From Candidatus Woesearchaeota archaeon UBA119 (GTDB taxonomy: Archaea > Nanobdellota > Nanobdellia > Woesearchaeales > UBA119): a stretch of 5,033 bases of DNA. Numbering within the stretch: the stretch's first letter is position 1; every line of letters begins with the position of its first letter. This document shows, in pieces, positions 1 through 4,877 of the stretch. The position numbers were made by a program, and so were the translations under genes. The stretch covers positions 32,313-37,345 of the forward strand of contig DAWM01000011.1 of the NCBI GenBank assembly GCA_002505945.1, in the 5' to 3' direction. The notes beneath the pieces are model-generated. The model saw only the letters and a list, made by a program, of their open reading frames with translations. It searched no databases and was not told the DNA's origin.

Positions 1-394
1 CGTTTATCATGGTTATCTTAAGAAATGTGGAGATCTTGCATTATCTCAAGTAAGGAGTGCAACTGAAACTGCTTTTATTAAGGCGGGAGCAGTTGGTATA
101 TCTGTTAAGATTATGCCTCCTGATGTTCAACTCCCAGATGAGGTTTCGGAGAAAATCATTGAGGAAGAAGGTTTTGATGACTTAAAGGAAGGGTCAAGTG
201 GAAATTTTGAAGGAAATGCTTCGTCTGAGAAAAAATCGGCACCTGAGGAAGGGCAGGCGGAAAATACGGGTTCAAAAGAATCAAAGGAATCAAAAAAATC
301 AGAGAAAGAAGAGGAGGAAACAAATCCTGAAGAGAAAGCAAAGGTAGCAAAGGAGATAGCCCAAGAGGAAGAAAAGGGTGAGAAGAATGAGTAA
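1..394 (+). CDS. rps3: 30S ribosomal protein S3 (uS3), C-terminal part, partial at 5' end
   Basis: The reading frame is open from the window edge (first full codon at 2) to TAA at 392-394. The visible start reads as the S3 C-terminal domain: GYLKKCGDLALSQV, then AGAVGISVKIMPPDVQLPDE, which matches the archaeal S3 motif around GIKVKIMPPD. The N-terminal KH domain lies outside the window. In the family, S3 sits at the mRNA entry tunnel of the small subunit. After about position 170 the protein becomes a low-complexity acidic tail of about 74 residues rich in Glu, Lys and Ser, with no recognisable fold. Such tails vary in archaea, so this is an extension and not a second domain. The last 8 nt overlap the start of L29, the usual next gene in archaea. 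Identification is firm; tail function is unknown. Confidence 0.95.
   Translation, partial: VYHGYLKKCGDLALSQVRSATETAFIKAGAVGISVKIMPPDVQLPDEVSEKIIEEEGFDDLKEGSSGNFEGNASSEKKSAPEEGQAENTGSKESKESKKSEKEEEETNPEEKAKVAKEIAQEEEKGEKNE
170..391 (+). other. Acidic low-complexity C-terminal tail of S3
   Basis: Codons 170-391 encode about 74 residues dominated by Glu, Lys, Ser, Gly and Asn, with almost no hydrophobic residues until a short AKVAKEIAQEEE stretch near the end. It follows directly on the conserved S3 end (MPPDVQLPDE). It contains the stretch KESKKSEK at 284-307, which resembles segments in the L24 and L5 extensions. It is predicted disordered by composition. Whether it binds RNA or protein cannot be told from sequence. 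Confidence 0.75.
376..381 (+). promoter_or_regulatory. Shine-Dalgarno site setting the L29 start
   Basis: GGGTGA lies 5 nt before ATG 387, inside the S3 coding sequence. It complements the archaeal anti-SD and favours ATG 387 over the in-frame GTG at 378, which lies within the site itself. Confidence 0.75.
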
Positions 395-599
395 GGGTTT
401 TAATGAATTATCAAGTCTTCATCCTGATGAATTAAGAGAGAGGATGAAAGAGTCAAGGCTTGAGCTTATAAAACTTAAAGGTCAGGCTCGTATGGCATCA
501 TCCCAAAAAGATGTCTCAAAAATAAGGAATCTCAAGAAACTTATTGCTCGTATAAACCATATTTTGAAAAACAAAACGGAGGGTATTAGAAGGAAATGA
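387..599 (+). CDS. rpl29: 50S ribosomal protein L29 (uL29)
   Basis: This is a 70-residue protein, normal for L29. It has the family's two-helix pattern: an N-terminal helix containing ELRERMKESRLELIKLKGQA (about residues 14-33), then a second helix around SKIRNLKKLIARINHIL. In ribosomes L29 lies beside the polypeptide exit tunnel and helps form the docking platform for SRP and other nascent-chain factors. ATG 387 is chosen because GGGTGA sits 5 nt upstream; the GTG at 378 would add MRR and overlap the SD. The gene overlaps the S3 stop by 8 nt and ends in ATGA, sharing 4 nt with aIF1, so translational coupling on both sides is likely. The position after S3 is the canonical archaeal order. Confidence 0.95.
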   Translation: MSKGFNELSSLHPDELRERMKESRLELIKLKGQARMASSQKDVSKIRNLKKLIARINHILKNKTEGIRRK

Positions 600-904
600 G
601 CGAAGTGTGCCCGAAGTGTGGACTTCCCAAGGAACTCTGTGTTTGTGGTTCTATAGCTAAGGAATCTCAGACAATAAGAGTGAAAACCGTTAAAAGACGG
701 TTTGGCAAGGTTTATACGATCGTGGAAGGAATAACAGACAAGGACATTGACATGAAGGCTTTGACAAAGAAGTTGAAAACAAAACTCGCTTGTGGAGGAA
801 CGTATAAAGATGGTGTTATCGAACTTCAAGGGAACCATAAGAGCCGAGTTAAAGAGCACCTTGTCGAAGCTGGCTTCCTCCCAGAAAGTATTAAAGTTAA
901 GTAA
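596..904 (+). CDS. Translation initiation factor aIF1 (SUI1 family)
   Basis: The product is 102 residues, the usual length for archaeal aIF1/SUI1. It has an N-terminal Cys cluster, CPKCGLPKELCVC (residues 5-17, Cys 5, 8, 15, 17), a probable zinc site present in many archaeal members. The SUI1 fold follows, with RRFGK (34-38), the conserved ACGGT loop (65-69) and ELQGNH (76-81). In the family, aIF1 binds the 30S subunit near the P site and checks start-codon selection. The ATG overlaps the L29 stop in an ATGA junction; GGAGGG at 578-583 is a rather distant SD (12 nt), so reinitiation by the ribosome finishing L29 probably contributes. SUI1 between L29 and the RNase P subunit is a standard archaeal arrangement. 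The 3' part is also open in the +1 frame, used by the next gene. Confidence 0.95.
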   Translation: MSEVCPKCGLPKELCVCGSIAKESQTIRVKTVKRRFGKVYTIVEGITDKDIDMKALTKKLKTKLACGGTYKDGVIELQGNHKSRVKEHLVEAGFLPESIKVK

Positions 905-1211
905 TAGTGAGATCAAGTGTTGCAGAAAAATCCTTGCCAGAAACTTTATCGGGAAGACACTCTTTTTTGAGGAACAGAACGGAAAAGAAACCAAAGGAAT
1001 TGTCGTTGGCGAGACTAAAGAATTGTTTTATGTCTTGCTGGACGATAATACTGTTAAGAAGCTGGTAAAAAGGCTTCATAGGTTTAAGTGTGATAGTAAA
1101 CTCTTGCTTTTCCCAAAGAAGAAGCAAGGATTATTGGATTCATCGAGAATCAGTATTGCTGGCCGGTTTTTGGTTGGTGATTTGGTTGAAAGAATGGTCA
1201 AGGTATTATAA
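861..1211 (+). CDS. rnp1: Ribonuclease P protein component 1 (P29/Rpp29/Pop4 family)
   Basis: This is a protein subunit of archaeal RNase P, which with the catalytic RNA removes 5' leaders from pre-tRNA. The conserved part starts at ILARNFIGKTLFFEEQ (residues 24-39 from the TTG start) and continues through a small beta-barrel, KGIVVGETKELFYVLL, to IAGRFLVGDLVERM near the C-terminus. This corresponds to the family's ...GRxxxxRPxxRI end but is divergent. The start is uncertain. There is no ATG between the aIF1 stop and the conserved core. TTG 861 gives 116 aa with a 44-nt overlap of aIF1; ATG 810 and GTG 792/813 are also in frame but would overlap by about 90-115 nt. No clear SD precedes TTG 861. 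Length is acceptable for P29 (often 95-130 aa). Family identity rests on both conserved segments and the location between aIF1 and S17. Confidence 0.85.
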   Translation: MSKLASSQKVLKLSNSEIKCCRKILARNFIGKTLFFEEQNGKETKGIVVGETKELFYVLLDDNTVKKLVKRLHRFKCDSKLLLFPKKKQGLLDSSRISIAGRFLVGDLVERMVKVL

Positions 1212-1245
1212 TCAAATCAAGAAAGTCATGAAAATTAAATCGTTT

Positions 1246-1250
1246 GGTGA
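1246..1250 (+). promoter_or_regulatory. Shine-Dalgarno site for S17, before a triple ATG
   Basis: GGTGA directly abuts ATGATGATG. Only the third ATG (1257) lies at a workable 6-nt spacing, so this site argues for starting there and not at 1251. Confidence 0.7.
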
Positions 1251-1256
1251 ATGATG

Positions 1257-1592
1257 ATGGAAAATTTCGATTTCAAGGCAAATGCTCCTAAGAAGAGCTG
1301 CAAAGACAAGAATTGCCCCTACCATGGGAGCTTGAAAGTGAGGGGTCGATTAGTCAAAGGTATTGTAAGGTCTTCAAAGATGGATAAAACCATTGTTGTA
1401 GAGTATGAAACACTAAGATATTTTCCAAAGTATAATAGATATGGAAAGCAGATAACCCGGCTTTTCGCTCATAAACCAGATTGCATAGATGTAAAGATAG
1501 GCGACAGGGTTTTACTAGGCGAAACAAGGCCAATAAGCAAGGCTAAGAATTTTGTTTTGCTTAAAGTAATTGAGGAGAAGAAAACAAAATAA
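1257..1592 (+). CDS. rps17: 30S ribosomal protein S17 (uS17)
   Basis: This is a 111-residue protein of archaeal/eukaryotic S17 type, longer than bacterial S17 (about 85 aa). The N-terminus carries CKDKNCPYHG (residues 15-24), the conserved Cys/His segment of archaeal S17. It is followed by the OB-fold: GIVRSSKMDKTIVVEYE (35-51), RYFPKYNRYGKQ (54-65), AHKPDC (71-76) and ETRPISKAK (89-97), all diagnostic. S17 is a primary binder of 16S rRNA, contacting the body of the small subunit. Three in-frame ATGs occur in tandem at 1251, 1254 and 1257; the third fits the GGTGA site. The 39- to 45-nt gap after rnp1 is the longest in the window and holds no clear promoter. Confidence 0.96.
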   Translation: MENFDFKANAPKKSCKDKNCPYHGSLKVRGRLVKGIVRSSKMDKTIVVEYETLRYFPKYNRYGKQITRLFAHKPDCIDVKIGDRVLLGETRPISKAKNFVLLKVIEEKKTK

Positions 1593-1604
1593 TCTTTGAA
1601 TTTC

Positions 1605-1610
1605 AAGGTG
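1605..1610 (+). promoter_or_regulatory. Shine-Dalgarno site for L14
   Basis: AAGGTG lies 7 nt before ATG 1618 in the short S17-L14 gap, supporting that start. Confidence 0.65.
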
Positions 1611-1617
1611 TATATAA

Positions 1618-2019
1618 ATGAAAGGTGTCAAGGCAAAGGTTACCAGGGGACTTCCGGTTGGATCTAGGATTCCTACTGCTGATAATTCGGGAGCTAAGAT
1701 TGTTAGGCTCGTATCAGTCAAAAGTCAAAAGACGGTAAAAGGCAAGATTGGAAGTGCTGGTGTTGGAGACTTTGTGATGGCAACGGTTGTGAAAGGCACT
1801 CCCGAGATGAGAAACAAGGTGGTATTCGCAGTTATAATAAGGCAGAGGAAGGAGTTTAGGAGGGCTGATGGTACTCGTGTGTCTTTTGAAGACAATGCAG
1901 CCGTAGTGCTGAAGGATGATAAAGGTAATCCAAAGGGAACTTTAATCAAGGGGGCTGTGGCCAAAGAGGCTTGTGAAAGATGGCCGGGTATTGCAAAGCT
2001 GGCTAGTGTAATTGTTTAG
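1618..2019 (+). CDS. rpl14: 50S ribosomal protein L14 (uL14)
   Basis: The product is 133 residues, typical of archaeal L14. Clear family segments are PTADNSGAKIVRLVSV (residues 19-34), GVGDFVMATVVKGTPEMRNK (48-67), AVIIRQRKEFRRADGTRV (71-88) and FEDNAAVVL (90-98). The C-terminus GAVAKEACERWPGIAKLASVIV matches the archaeal ending. L14 is a five-stranded barrel that binds 23S rRNA and contributes to the intersubunit bridge region and the GTPase-factor side of the large subunit. The start ATG has AAGGTG 7 nt upstream. It ends with TAG at 2017-2019, the only TAG stop in this run of genes. Fully ordinary apart from that. Confidence 0.97.
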   Translation: MKGVKAKVTRGLPVGSRIPTADNSGAKIVRLVSVKSQKTVKGKIGSAGVGDFVMATVVKGTPEMRNKVVFAVIIRQRKEFRRADGTRVSFEDNAAVVLKDDKGNPKGTLIKGAVAKEACERWPGIAKLASVIV

Positions 2020-2042
2020 ATTATTGACATATAATGTTGTTT

Positions 2043-2049
2043 GAGGATG
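2043..2049 (+). promoter_or_regulatory. Shine-Dalgarno-like site setting the L24 start
   Basis: GAGGATG lies 6 nt before ATG 2056. It overlaps the alternative starts TTG 2041 and ATG 2047, which would leave no SD of their own, so 2056 is preferred. Confidence 0.55.
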
Positions 2050-2055
2050 TTCAAA

Positions 2056-2715
2056 ATGAAGAAGGATTTTTCATTGGCGTGGATTTCAAGTAAACAAAGG
2101 AGGAAGCAAAGAAAGTATAGAGCGAATGCTCCCCTTCATTTAAAGAGAAAGTTCGTTTCAGCTAATTTAGCCAAAAATCTGAGAGAGAAGCATCATAAGA
2201 GATCTGTGCCTATACGAAAGGGAGATTCAGTAGAGATTATGAGAGGCACCTATAAAGGCAAGTCAGGCAAGGTTGATGAAGTTGATATAAAGAACAATAG
2301 AATATTTGTCAAGGGTGTTGATTTTATAAAAAAGGATGGATCAAAGGTAAGGTTTCCGTTATCACCTTCGAATCTTCAGATTACATCTTTAGTTGCTGAT
2401 GATAATCGGCGTTTTGGAATGTCTGAGGGCAAAAGCAAGAAGGGTGAGGAGAAAAAGAAAGAGTCTAAGAAAGATAGCAGTGAGAAATATGAAACTGTCA
2501 AATCAGAATCTGATACATCAAAAACATCAACAAAAGGAAAATCCAAAGCTTCTTCCAATAAAAAGTCAAGTTTAACCAAGAAAGCAAAATCAAACGGCAA
2601 GAAAACCAGAAAAGCTAAGTCTGGTTCAGAGACAAAGAAGAAAGGTTCAAAATCCAAATCTGGAAAAACCAAGACCAAAAAGGACTCAACTAAAAATTCC
2701 GAGGCGAGTGATTAA
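2056..2715 (+). CDS. rpl24: 50S ribosomal protein L24 (uL24) with long Lys/Ser-rich C-terminal extension
   Basis: The first ~121 residues are a normal archaeal L24: SSKQRRKQRKYRANAPLH (residues 11-28), a helix-rich segment through LREKHHKRSVPIRKGD (42-57), then the KOW motif with RGTYKGKSGKV (63-73). Next come KDGSKVRFPLSPSNLQI and a terminal DDNRRFG, where archaeal homologues normally end (about 115-125 aa). L24 is an early-assembling large-subunit protein near the exit tunnel. Beyond residue 121 a further 98 residues form a tail that is about one third Lys and nearly one quarter Ser, giving 219 aa in all. The frame is continuous and the next gene starts 3 nt after the stop, so the tail is not an obvious frameshift. 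ATG 2056 is chosen from the GAGGATG spacing; ATG 2047 or TTG 2041 would add 3-5 residues. Confidence 0.93.
   Translation: MKKDFSLAWISSKQRRKQRKYRANAPLHLKRKFVSANLAKNLREKHHKRSVPIRKGDSVEIMRGTYKGKSGKVDEVDIKNNRIFVKGVDFIKKDGSKVRFPLSPSNLQITSLVADDNRRFGMSEGKSKKGEEKKKESKKDSSEKYETVKSESDTSKTSTKGKSKASSNKKSSLTKKAKSNGKKTRKAKSGSETKKKGSKSKSGKTKTKKDSTKNSEASD
2419..2712 (+). other. Lys/Ser-rich low-complexity C-terminal tail of L24
   Basis: The 98 codons after the conserved L24 core encode almost only Lys, Ser, Thr, Glu, Gly, Asn and Asp; Lys is about 33 of the 98 and Ser about 23. The tail resembles histone-H1-like or other nucleic-acid-binding disordered tails in composition only. It includes KESKKDSSEK (2458-2487) and DTSKTST (2512-2532), echoed in the L5 extension. 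The DNA is A-rich on the + strand because AAA/AAG codons dominate. Confidence 0.8.
2706..2711 (+). promoter_or_regulatory. Shine-Dalgarno-like site for S4e
   Basis: GAGTGA (extended by T at 2712) lies 6 nt before ATG 2718, within the last codons of L24. It supports ATG 2718. Confidence 0.5.
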
Positions 2716-2717
2716 AA

Positions 2718-3440
2718 ATGGTAGCAAATCATCTAAAAAGACTAACAGCTGCAAGAACCTGGCCTTTAATGAGGAAGGAAAGGGTATTTGTGGCTAAGCC
2801 TGATTCAGGGTCGCATCCTCTTGATAGGAGCGTGCCTCTTGTAGTTGCGATAAGAGATATGCTGAAATTGGCCGGAAACGCCAGAGAAGTAAAGTATTTG
2901 ATAAACAATGATCAAATATATGTTAATGGAAAGAAGGTAAAGTCTTACAAGTTGCCTGTTGGGTTGTTTGATTGCGTATCATTCCCTTCTCAAGATAAAT
3001 ATTTTCGTATGACTTTGAATAGAAGAGGTAAATTGGCATTTGTAAGCATTGAAAAGAAGGAAGCCAACAAGTTCATTTTTCAGGTGGAGGGAAAGCGCTT
3101 GCTTAGTGGTGCAAGAGTCCAATTGAACATGAATTCAGGAATGAACATAATATTACCTTACAAAGAGCATTCAAAGTATGCTTTAGGGCAGTCTCTTTTA
3201 ACTACTTATCCTCCTTTAGAGATTGTGGAAATATTTCCTGTAAAGGAAAAGGCAAAGGTATTTGTGCTTTCAGGTAGGCATCTTGGCAAGATTGCTGAGA
3301 TTAAGGAGGTTCATGAGAACGGAAAAGAAGTAGTACTGGAAGAAGCAGGAGAGGAATTCCAGGTAAAAACCAAAAGTTTTATTGTCGTTGGTATGGAAAA
3401 ACCGGTTATTAGGTTAAGTCAAAGTGATAAGAATGGTTGA
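2718..3440 (+). CDS. rps4e: 30S ribosomal protein S4e (eS4)
   Basis: This is a 240-residue protein, the normal length for archaeal S4e, a small-subunit protein shared only by archaea and eukaryotes. The N-terminal S4e motif is clear: HLKRLTAARTWPL (residues 5-17) and AKPDSGSHPLDRSVPL (26-41). An S4-type RNA-binding domain follows, with REVKYLINNDQIYVNGKKV marking its core, then a central beta domain. Near the C-terminus is a KOW-like segment, KVFVLSGRHLGKIAEIKEV (from residue 180). It begins 3 nt after the L24 stop and its last 8 nt overlap L5, suggesting coupled translation. The order L24-S4e-L5 is the archaeal signature of this operon. Nothing is missing or unusual in the protein. Confidence 0.96.
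   Translation: MVANHLKRLTAARTWPLMRKERVFVAKPDSGSHPLDRSVPLVVAIRDMLKLAGNAREVKYLINNDQIYVNGKKVKSYKLPVGLFDCVSFPSQDKYFRMTLNRRGKLAFVSIEKKEANKFIFQVEGKRLLSGARVQLNMNSGMNIILPYKEHSKYALGQSLLTTYPPLEIVEIFPVKEKAKVFVLSGRHLGKIAEIKEVHENGKEVVLEEAGEEFQVKTKSFIVVGMEKPVIRLSQSDKNG
3424..3428 (+). promoter_or_regulatory. Shine-Dalgarno site setting the L5 start
   Basis: GTGAT, inside the end of S4e, lies 4 nt before ATG 3433. This favours ATG 3433 over GTG 3424, whose codon is itself part of the site. Confidence 0.65.
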
Positions 3441-3711
3441 GGAAGATAAGACAAAGGAGTCGGCGACGCAGGTCTCAGAACAATATGCCTCAAAGCAAGA
3501 GGTTGCGGCTGAGAAAACTGAGAAGAATAGGAAGGTTAAAGAGGTAGTTGAAACTCTGAAAAACCCGAGAAACCCTTCGACTGAAAAGGCTCGTCCAGAT
3601 CAACCTAAAAAGGGAAAGGAAGAGTCAGATGCTTTGAAGGATAGCAGTGAAAAAAAGAAAGCATTATCTCAAACGTCAAAGACTTCGTCGCAAAAAACCT
3701 CTGATAATCAA
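3433..3711 (+). other. Charged low-complexity N-terminal extension of L5
   Basis: About 93 residues rich in Lys, Glu, Ser, Thr, Gln and Asp precede the conserved L5 domain. A short segment (KNRKVKEVVETLKNP, allowing for flanking residues) could be helical; the rest looks disordered. It carries KDSSEK (3637-3654) and QTSKTSS (3670-3690), similar to the L24 tail. No targeting signal or membrane segment is seen. Confidence 0.75.
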
Positions 3712-4215
3712 AATCCAAATAGAGAGATTTTTGTTGAAAAGCTAACTCTTAGTATGGGAACTGGGACAGATATGGAGCTGCTTAAGAAGGGCATGAAACT
3801 CCTAAAGATTATATCAGGTAGCCAACCTGTTAAGTCTTTGGCTAAGAAAAGGATCCCTGCCTGGTCTATAAGACCTGGTTTGCCTATTGGATGCAAGGTG
3901 ACTTTAAGAGGGAAAAAGGCAGAGGAGAAGTTGAGAGGGGTTTTGAAGGCAGTTGATGATAAACTATCCCCTAAGAACTTTGATCAACAGGGAAATTTTT
4001 CATTCGGTATCAAGGAATATATTGACTTGCCTAACATGGATTATAATTATGATTTGGGCATTTTAGGGTTTCAGGTTTCAGTTACATTAGCTCGCCCAGG
4101 ATATCGGGTAAAGGAGCGTAAATACTCTCAAAGGGATATTGGAAAATCCCATGTGATCTCAAAAGAGGAAGGCATAGAGTTTGTAAAGAAGAAATTTAAT
4201 GTTGTGATTGAATAA
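3433..4215 (+). CDS. rpl5: 50S ribosomal protein L5 (uL5) with long N-terminal extension
   Basis: The C-terminal ~167 residues are a complete archaeal L5. They begin NPNREIFVEKLTLSMGTGTD (from residue 94), then SGSQPVKSLAKKRIPAWSIR, PGLPIGCKVTLRGKKAEE, GNFSFGIKEYIDLP (187-200) and RPGYRVKERK, which are all family hallmarks. L5 binds 5S rRNA in the central protuberance and contacts the P-site tRNA. Normal archaeal L5 is about 165-190 aa and starts a few residues before NPxREI; here the protein is 260 aa because about 93 hydrophilic residues precede the domain. The frame is open throughout the extension and GTGAT-4 nt-ATG marks the start at 3433, so the extension appears to be translated. An alternative would be an internal start near the core, but there is no ATG between 3436 and the core. 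Next gene: S14, 10 nt downstream. Confidence 0.94.
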   Translation: MVEEDKTKESATQVSEQYASKQEVAAEKTEKNRKVKEVVETLKNPRNPSTEKARPDQPKKGKEESDALKDSSEKKKALSQTSKTSSQKTSDNQNPNREIFVEKLTLSMGTGTDMELLKKGMKLLKIISGSQPVKSLAKKRIPAWSIRPGLPIGCKVTLRGKKAEEKLRGVLKAVDDKLSPKNFDQQGNFSFGIKEYIDLPNMDYNYDLGILGFQVSVTLARPGYRVKERKYSQRDIGKSHVISKEEGIEFVKKKFNVVIE

Positions 4216-4221
4216 GGTGAT
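4216..4221 (+). promoter_or_regulatory. Shine-Dalgarno site setting the S14 start
   Basis: GGTGAT is a full match to the archaeal SD, 4 nt before ATG 4226. It rules against the upstream in-frame TTG at 4208, which lies before the L5 stop and the SD. Confidence 0.8.
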
Positions 4222-4225
4222 TGTT

Positions 4226-4456
4226 ATGACTACTTCAAATTATAAGAAAGTGTTTAAACAACTGGAGACAAAGCCAGTAAAACTCAAGAAGTTCCTAAAG
4301 CATTCTGCTCCTAAGGACCGAAAGTATGGTGCTCGGAAGCATAGGTGCCAGCGATGCGGCAGGGTTGGCGGGCATATATCTAAATATGGCTTGAGGCTTT
4401 GTAGGCAATGCTTTAGAGAAACGGCCTTAGAATTGGGTTTCAAAAAATATAGTTGA
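4226..4456 (+). CDS. rps14: 30S ribosomal protein S14 (uS14), zinc-binding type with extended N-terminus
   Basis: This is a 76-residue protein ending in the archaeal S14 signature. Two Cys pairs, CQRC (41-44) and CRQC (59-62), flank GHISKYGLRL and form the zinc-binding site, and ELGFKKYS is the usual C-terminus. S14 acts in the head of the small subunit next to S3 and S10. Common archaeal S14 proteins are about 50-57 aa. Here about 25-28 extra basic residues (YKKVFKQLETKPVKLKKFLK) precede the core and look like an amphipathic/basic helix. I recall similarly extended S14 proteins in some DPANN archaea, but cannot verify this. The start is ATG 4226, with a perfect GGTGAT 4 nt upstream. The gene lies between L5 and S8 in canonical order. 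Confidence 0.95.
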   Translation: MTTSNYKKVFKQLETKPVKLKKFLKHSAPKDRKYGARKHRCQRCGRVGGHISKYGLRLCRQCFRETALELGFKKYS

Positions 4457-4460
4457 GGTG
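4455..4460 (+). promoter_or_regulatory. Shine-Dalgarno site for S8, overlapping the S14 stop
   Basis: GAGGTG overlaps the S14 TGA (4454-4456) and lies 5 nt before ATG 4466. The layout suits re-initiation after S14. Confidence 0.7.
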
Positions 4461-4465
4461 TTAAA

Positions 4466-4858
4466 ATGGCGATGAATGATCCTATTGCGGACGCATTATC
4501 AAAGATTTTGAATGCTGAAAAAGGAGGAAAGACTGAGGTAGAGGTTACTCCTGTTTCCAACACCTTGCTTCATATTTTTGATATACTTAAAGATCACAAT
4601 TATTTGGGAGATTATGAACTTCAAGACACGACTCGAGGTAGGCTTTTGAAGCTTAATCTCTTGGGTAGAATAAACAAATGTGGCGCAATTAAGCCTAGGT
4701 TCCCAGTAACTGTTAAAGAGTTTGACAAGTTTGAGCAAAGATTCCTTCCAGCGGTAGGGTTTGGCGTGATTATAATAACAACCTCTGATGGGATAATGAC
4801 TCTTAGTGATGCTAGGAAGAAGAATATTGGAGGGAAGTTGTTGGCATTTTGCTATTAA
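4466..4858 (+). CDS. rps8: 30S ribosomal protein S8 (uS8)
   Basis: The product is 130 residues, the exact usual length for archaeal S8. It starts MAMNDPIADALSKILNAEK (1-19), the standard N-terminus, and contains GRINKCGAIKPRF (67-79). It closes with SDGIMTLSDARKKNIGGKLL and AFCY, the conserved rRNA-binding C-terminal region. S8 is a primary 16S rRNA binder in the platform/body. In bacteria and some archaea S8 also binds its own operon mRNA as a translational repressor; I did not identify such a site here. The start is supported by GAGGTG 5 nt upstream. The spacing to S14 is 9 nt, and a 30-nt gap precedes L6. Confidence 0.97.
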   Translation: MAMNDPIADALSKILNAEKGGKTEVEVTPVSNTLLHIFDILKDHNYLGDYELQDTTRGRLLKLNLLGRINKCGAIKPRFPVTVKEFDKFEQRFLPAVGFGVIIITTSDGIMTLSDARKKNIGGKLLAFCY

Positions 4859-4877
4859 TCTTATTTCGGTATCGCAT

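Noticed and set aside
482..994. Antisense open frame of 170 codons opposite L29/aIF1/rnp1
   Set aside because: It lies wholly opposite well-supported conserved genes, shows no recognisable family and has no supporting context. The same holds for the minus-strand frame at 4499-4957.
1228..1254. Eight-codon mini-ORF (MKIKSFGE) upstream of S17, stopping at an ATGA on the first S17 ATG
   Set aside because: There is no SD upstream and no rare-codon or attenuator pattern. An ORF this short in A/T-rich DNA is expected by chance.
1611..1617. TATATAA just before the L14 start
   Set aside because: As a TATA box it would start transcription inside L14. It is more simply the A/T-rich spacer between SD and ATG.
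2029..2035. TATA-like ATATAAT about 24 nt upstream of the L24 ATG
   Set aside because: The spacing would suit an archaeal promoter for a leaderless transcript, but no convincing BRE precedes it, an SD is present, and A/T-rich gaps produce such matches easily. Transcript 5'-end mapping would decide.
2393..2575. Second + strand open frame inside the L24 tail
   Set aside because: It is a +1 shadow in A-rich low-complexity sequence with no SD and no family resemblance. The L24 frame is continuous through it.
2376..2678. Antisense Phe/Leu-rich open frame opposite the L24 tail, resembling a membrane protein
   Set aside because: Its composition is an artefact: Lys codons AAG/AAA read in reverse complement become Leu/Phe. 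It is a shadow of the Lys-rich tail.
2419..2715. L24 tail as a separate fused gene or a frameshifted neighbour
   Set aside because: The sequence has no domain, no own SD before the internal ATG 2419, and the standard gene order L24-S4e is intact, so nothing is missing that could have been fused.
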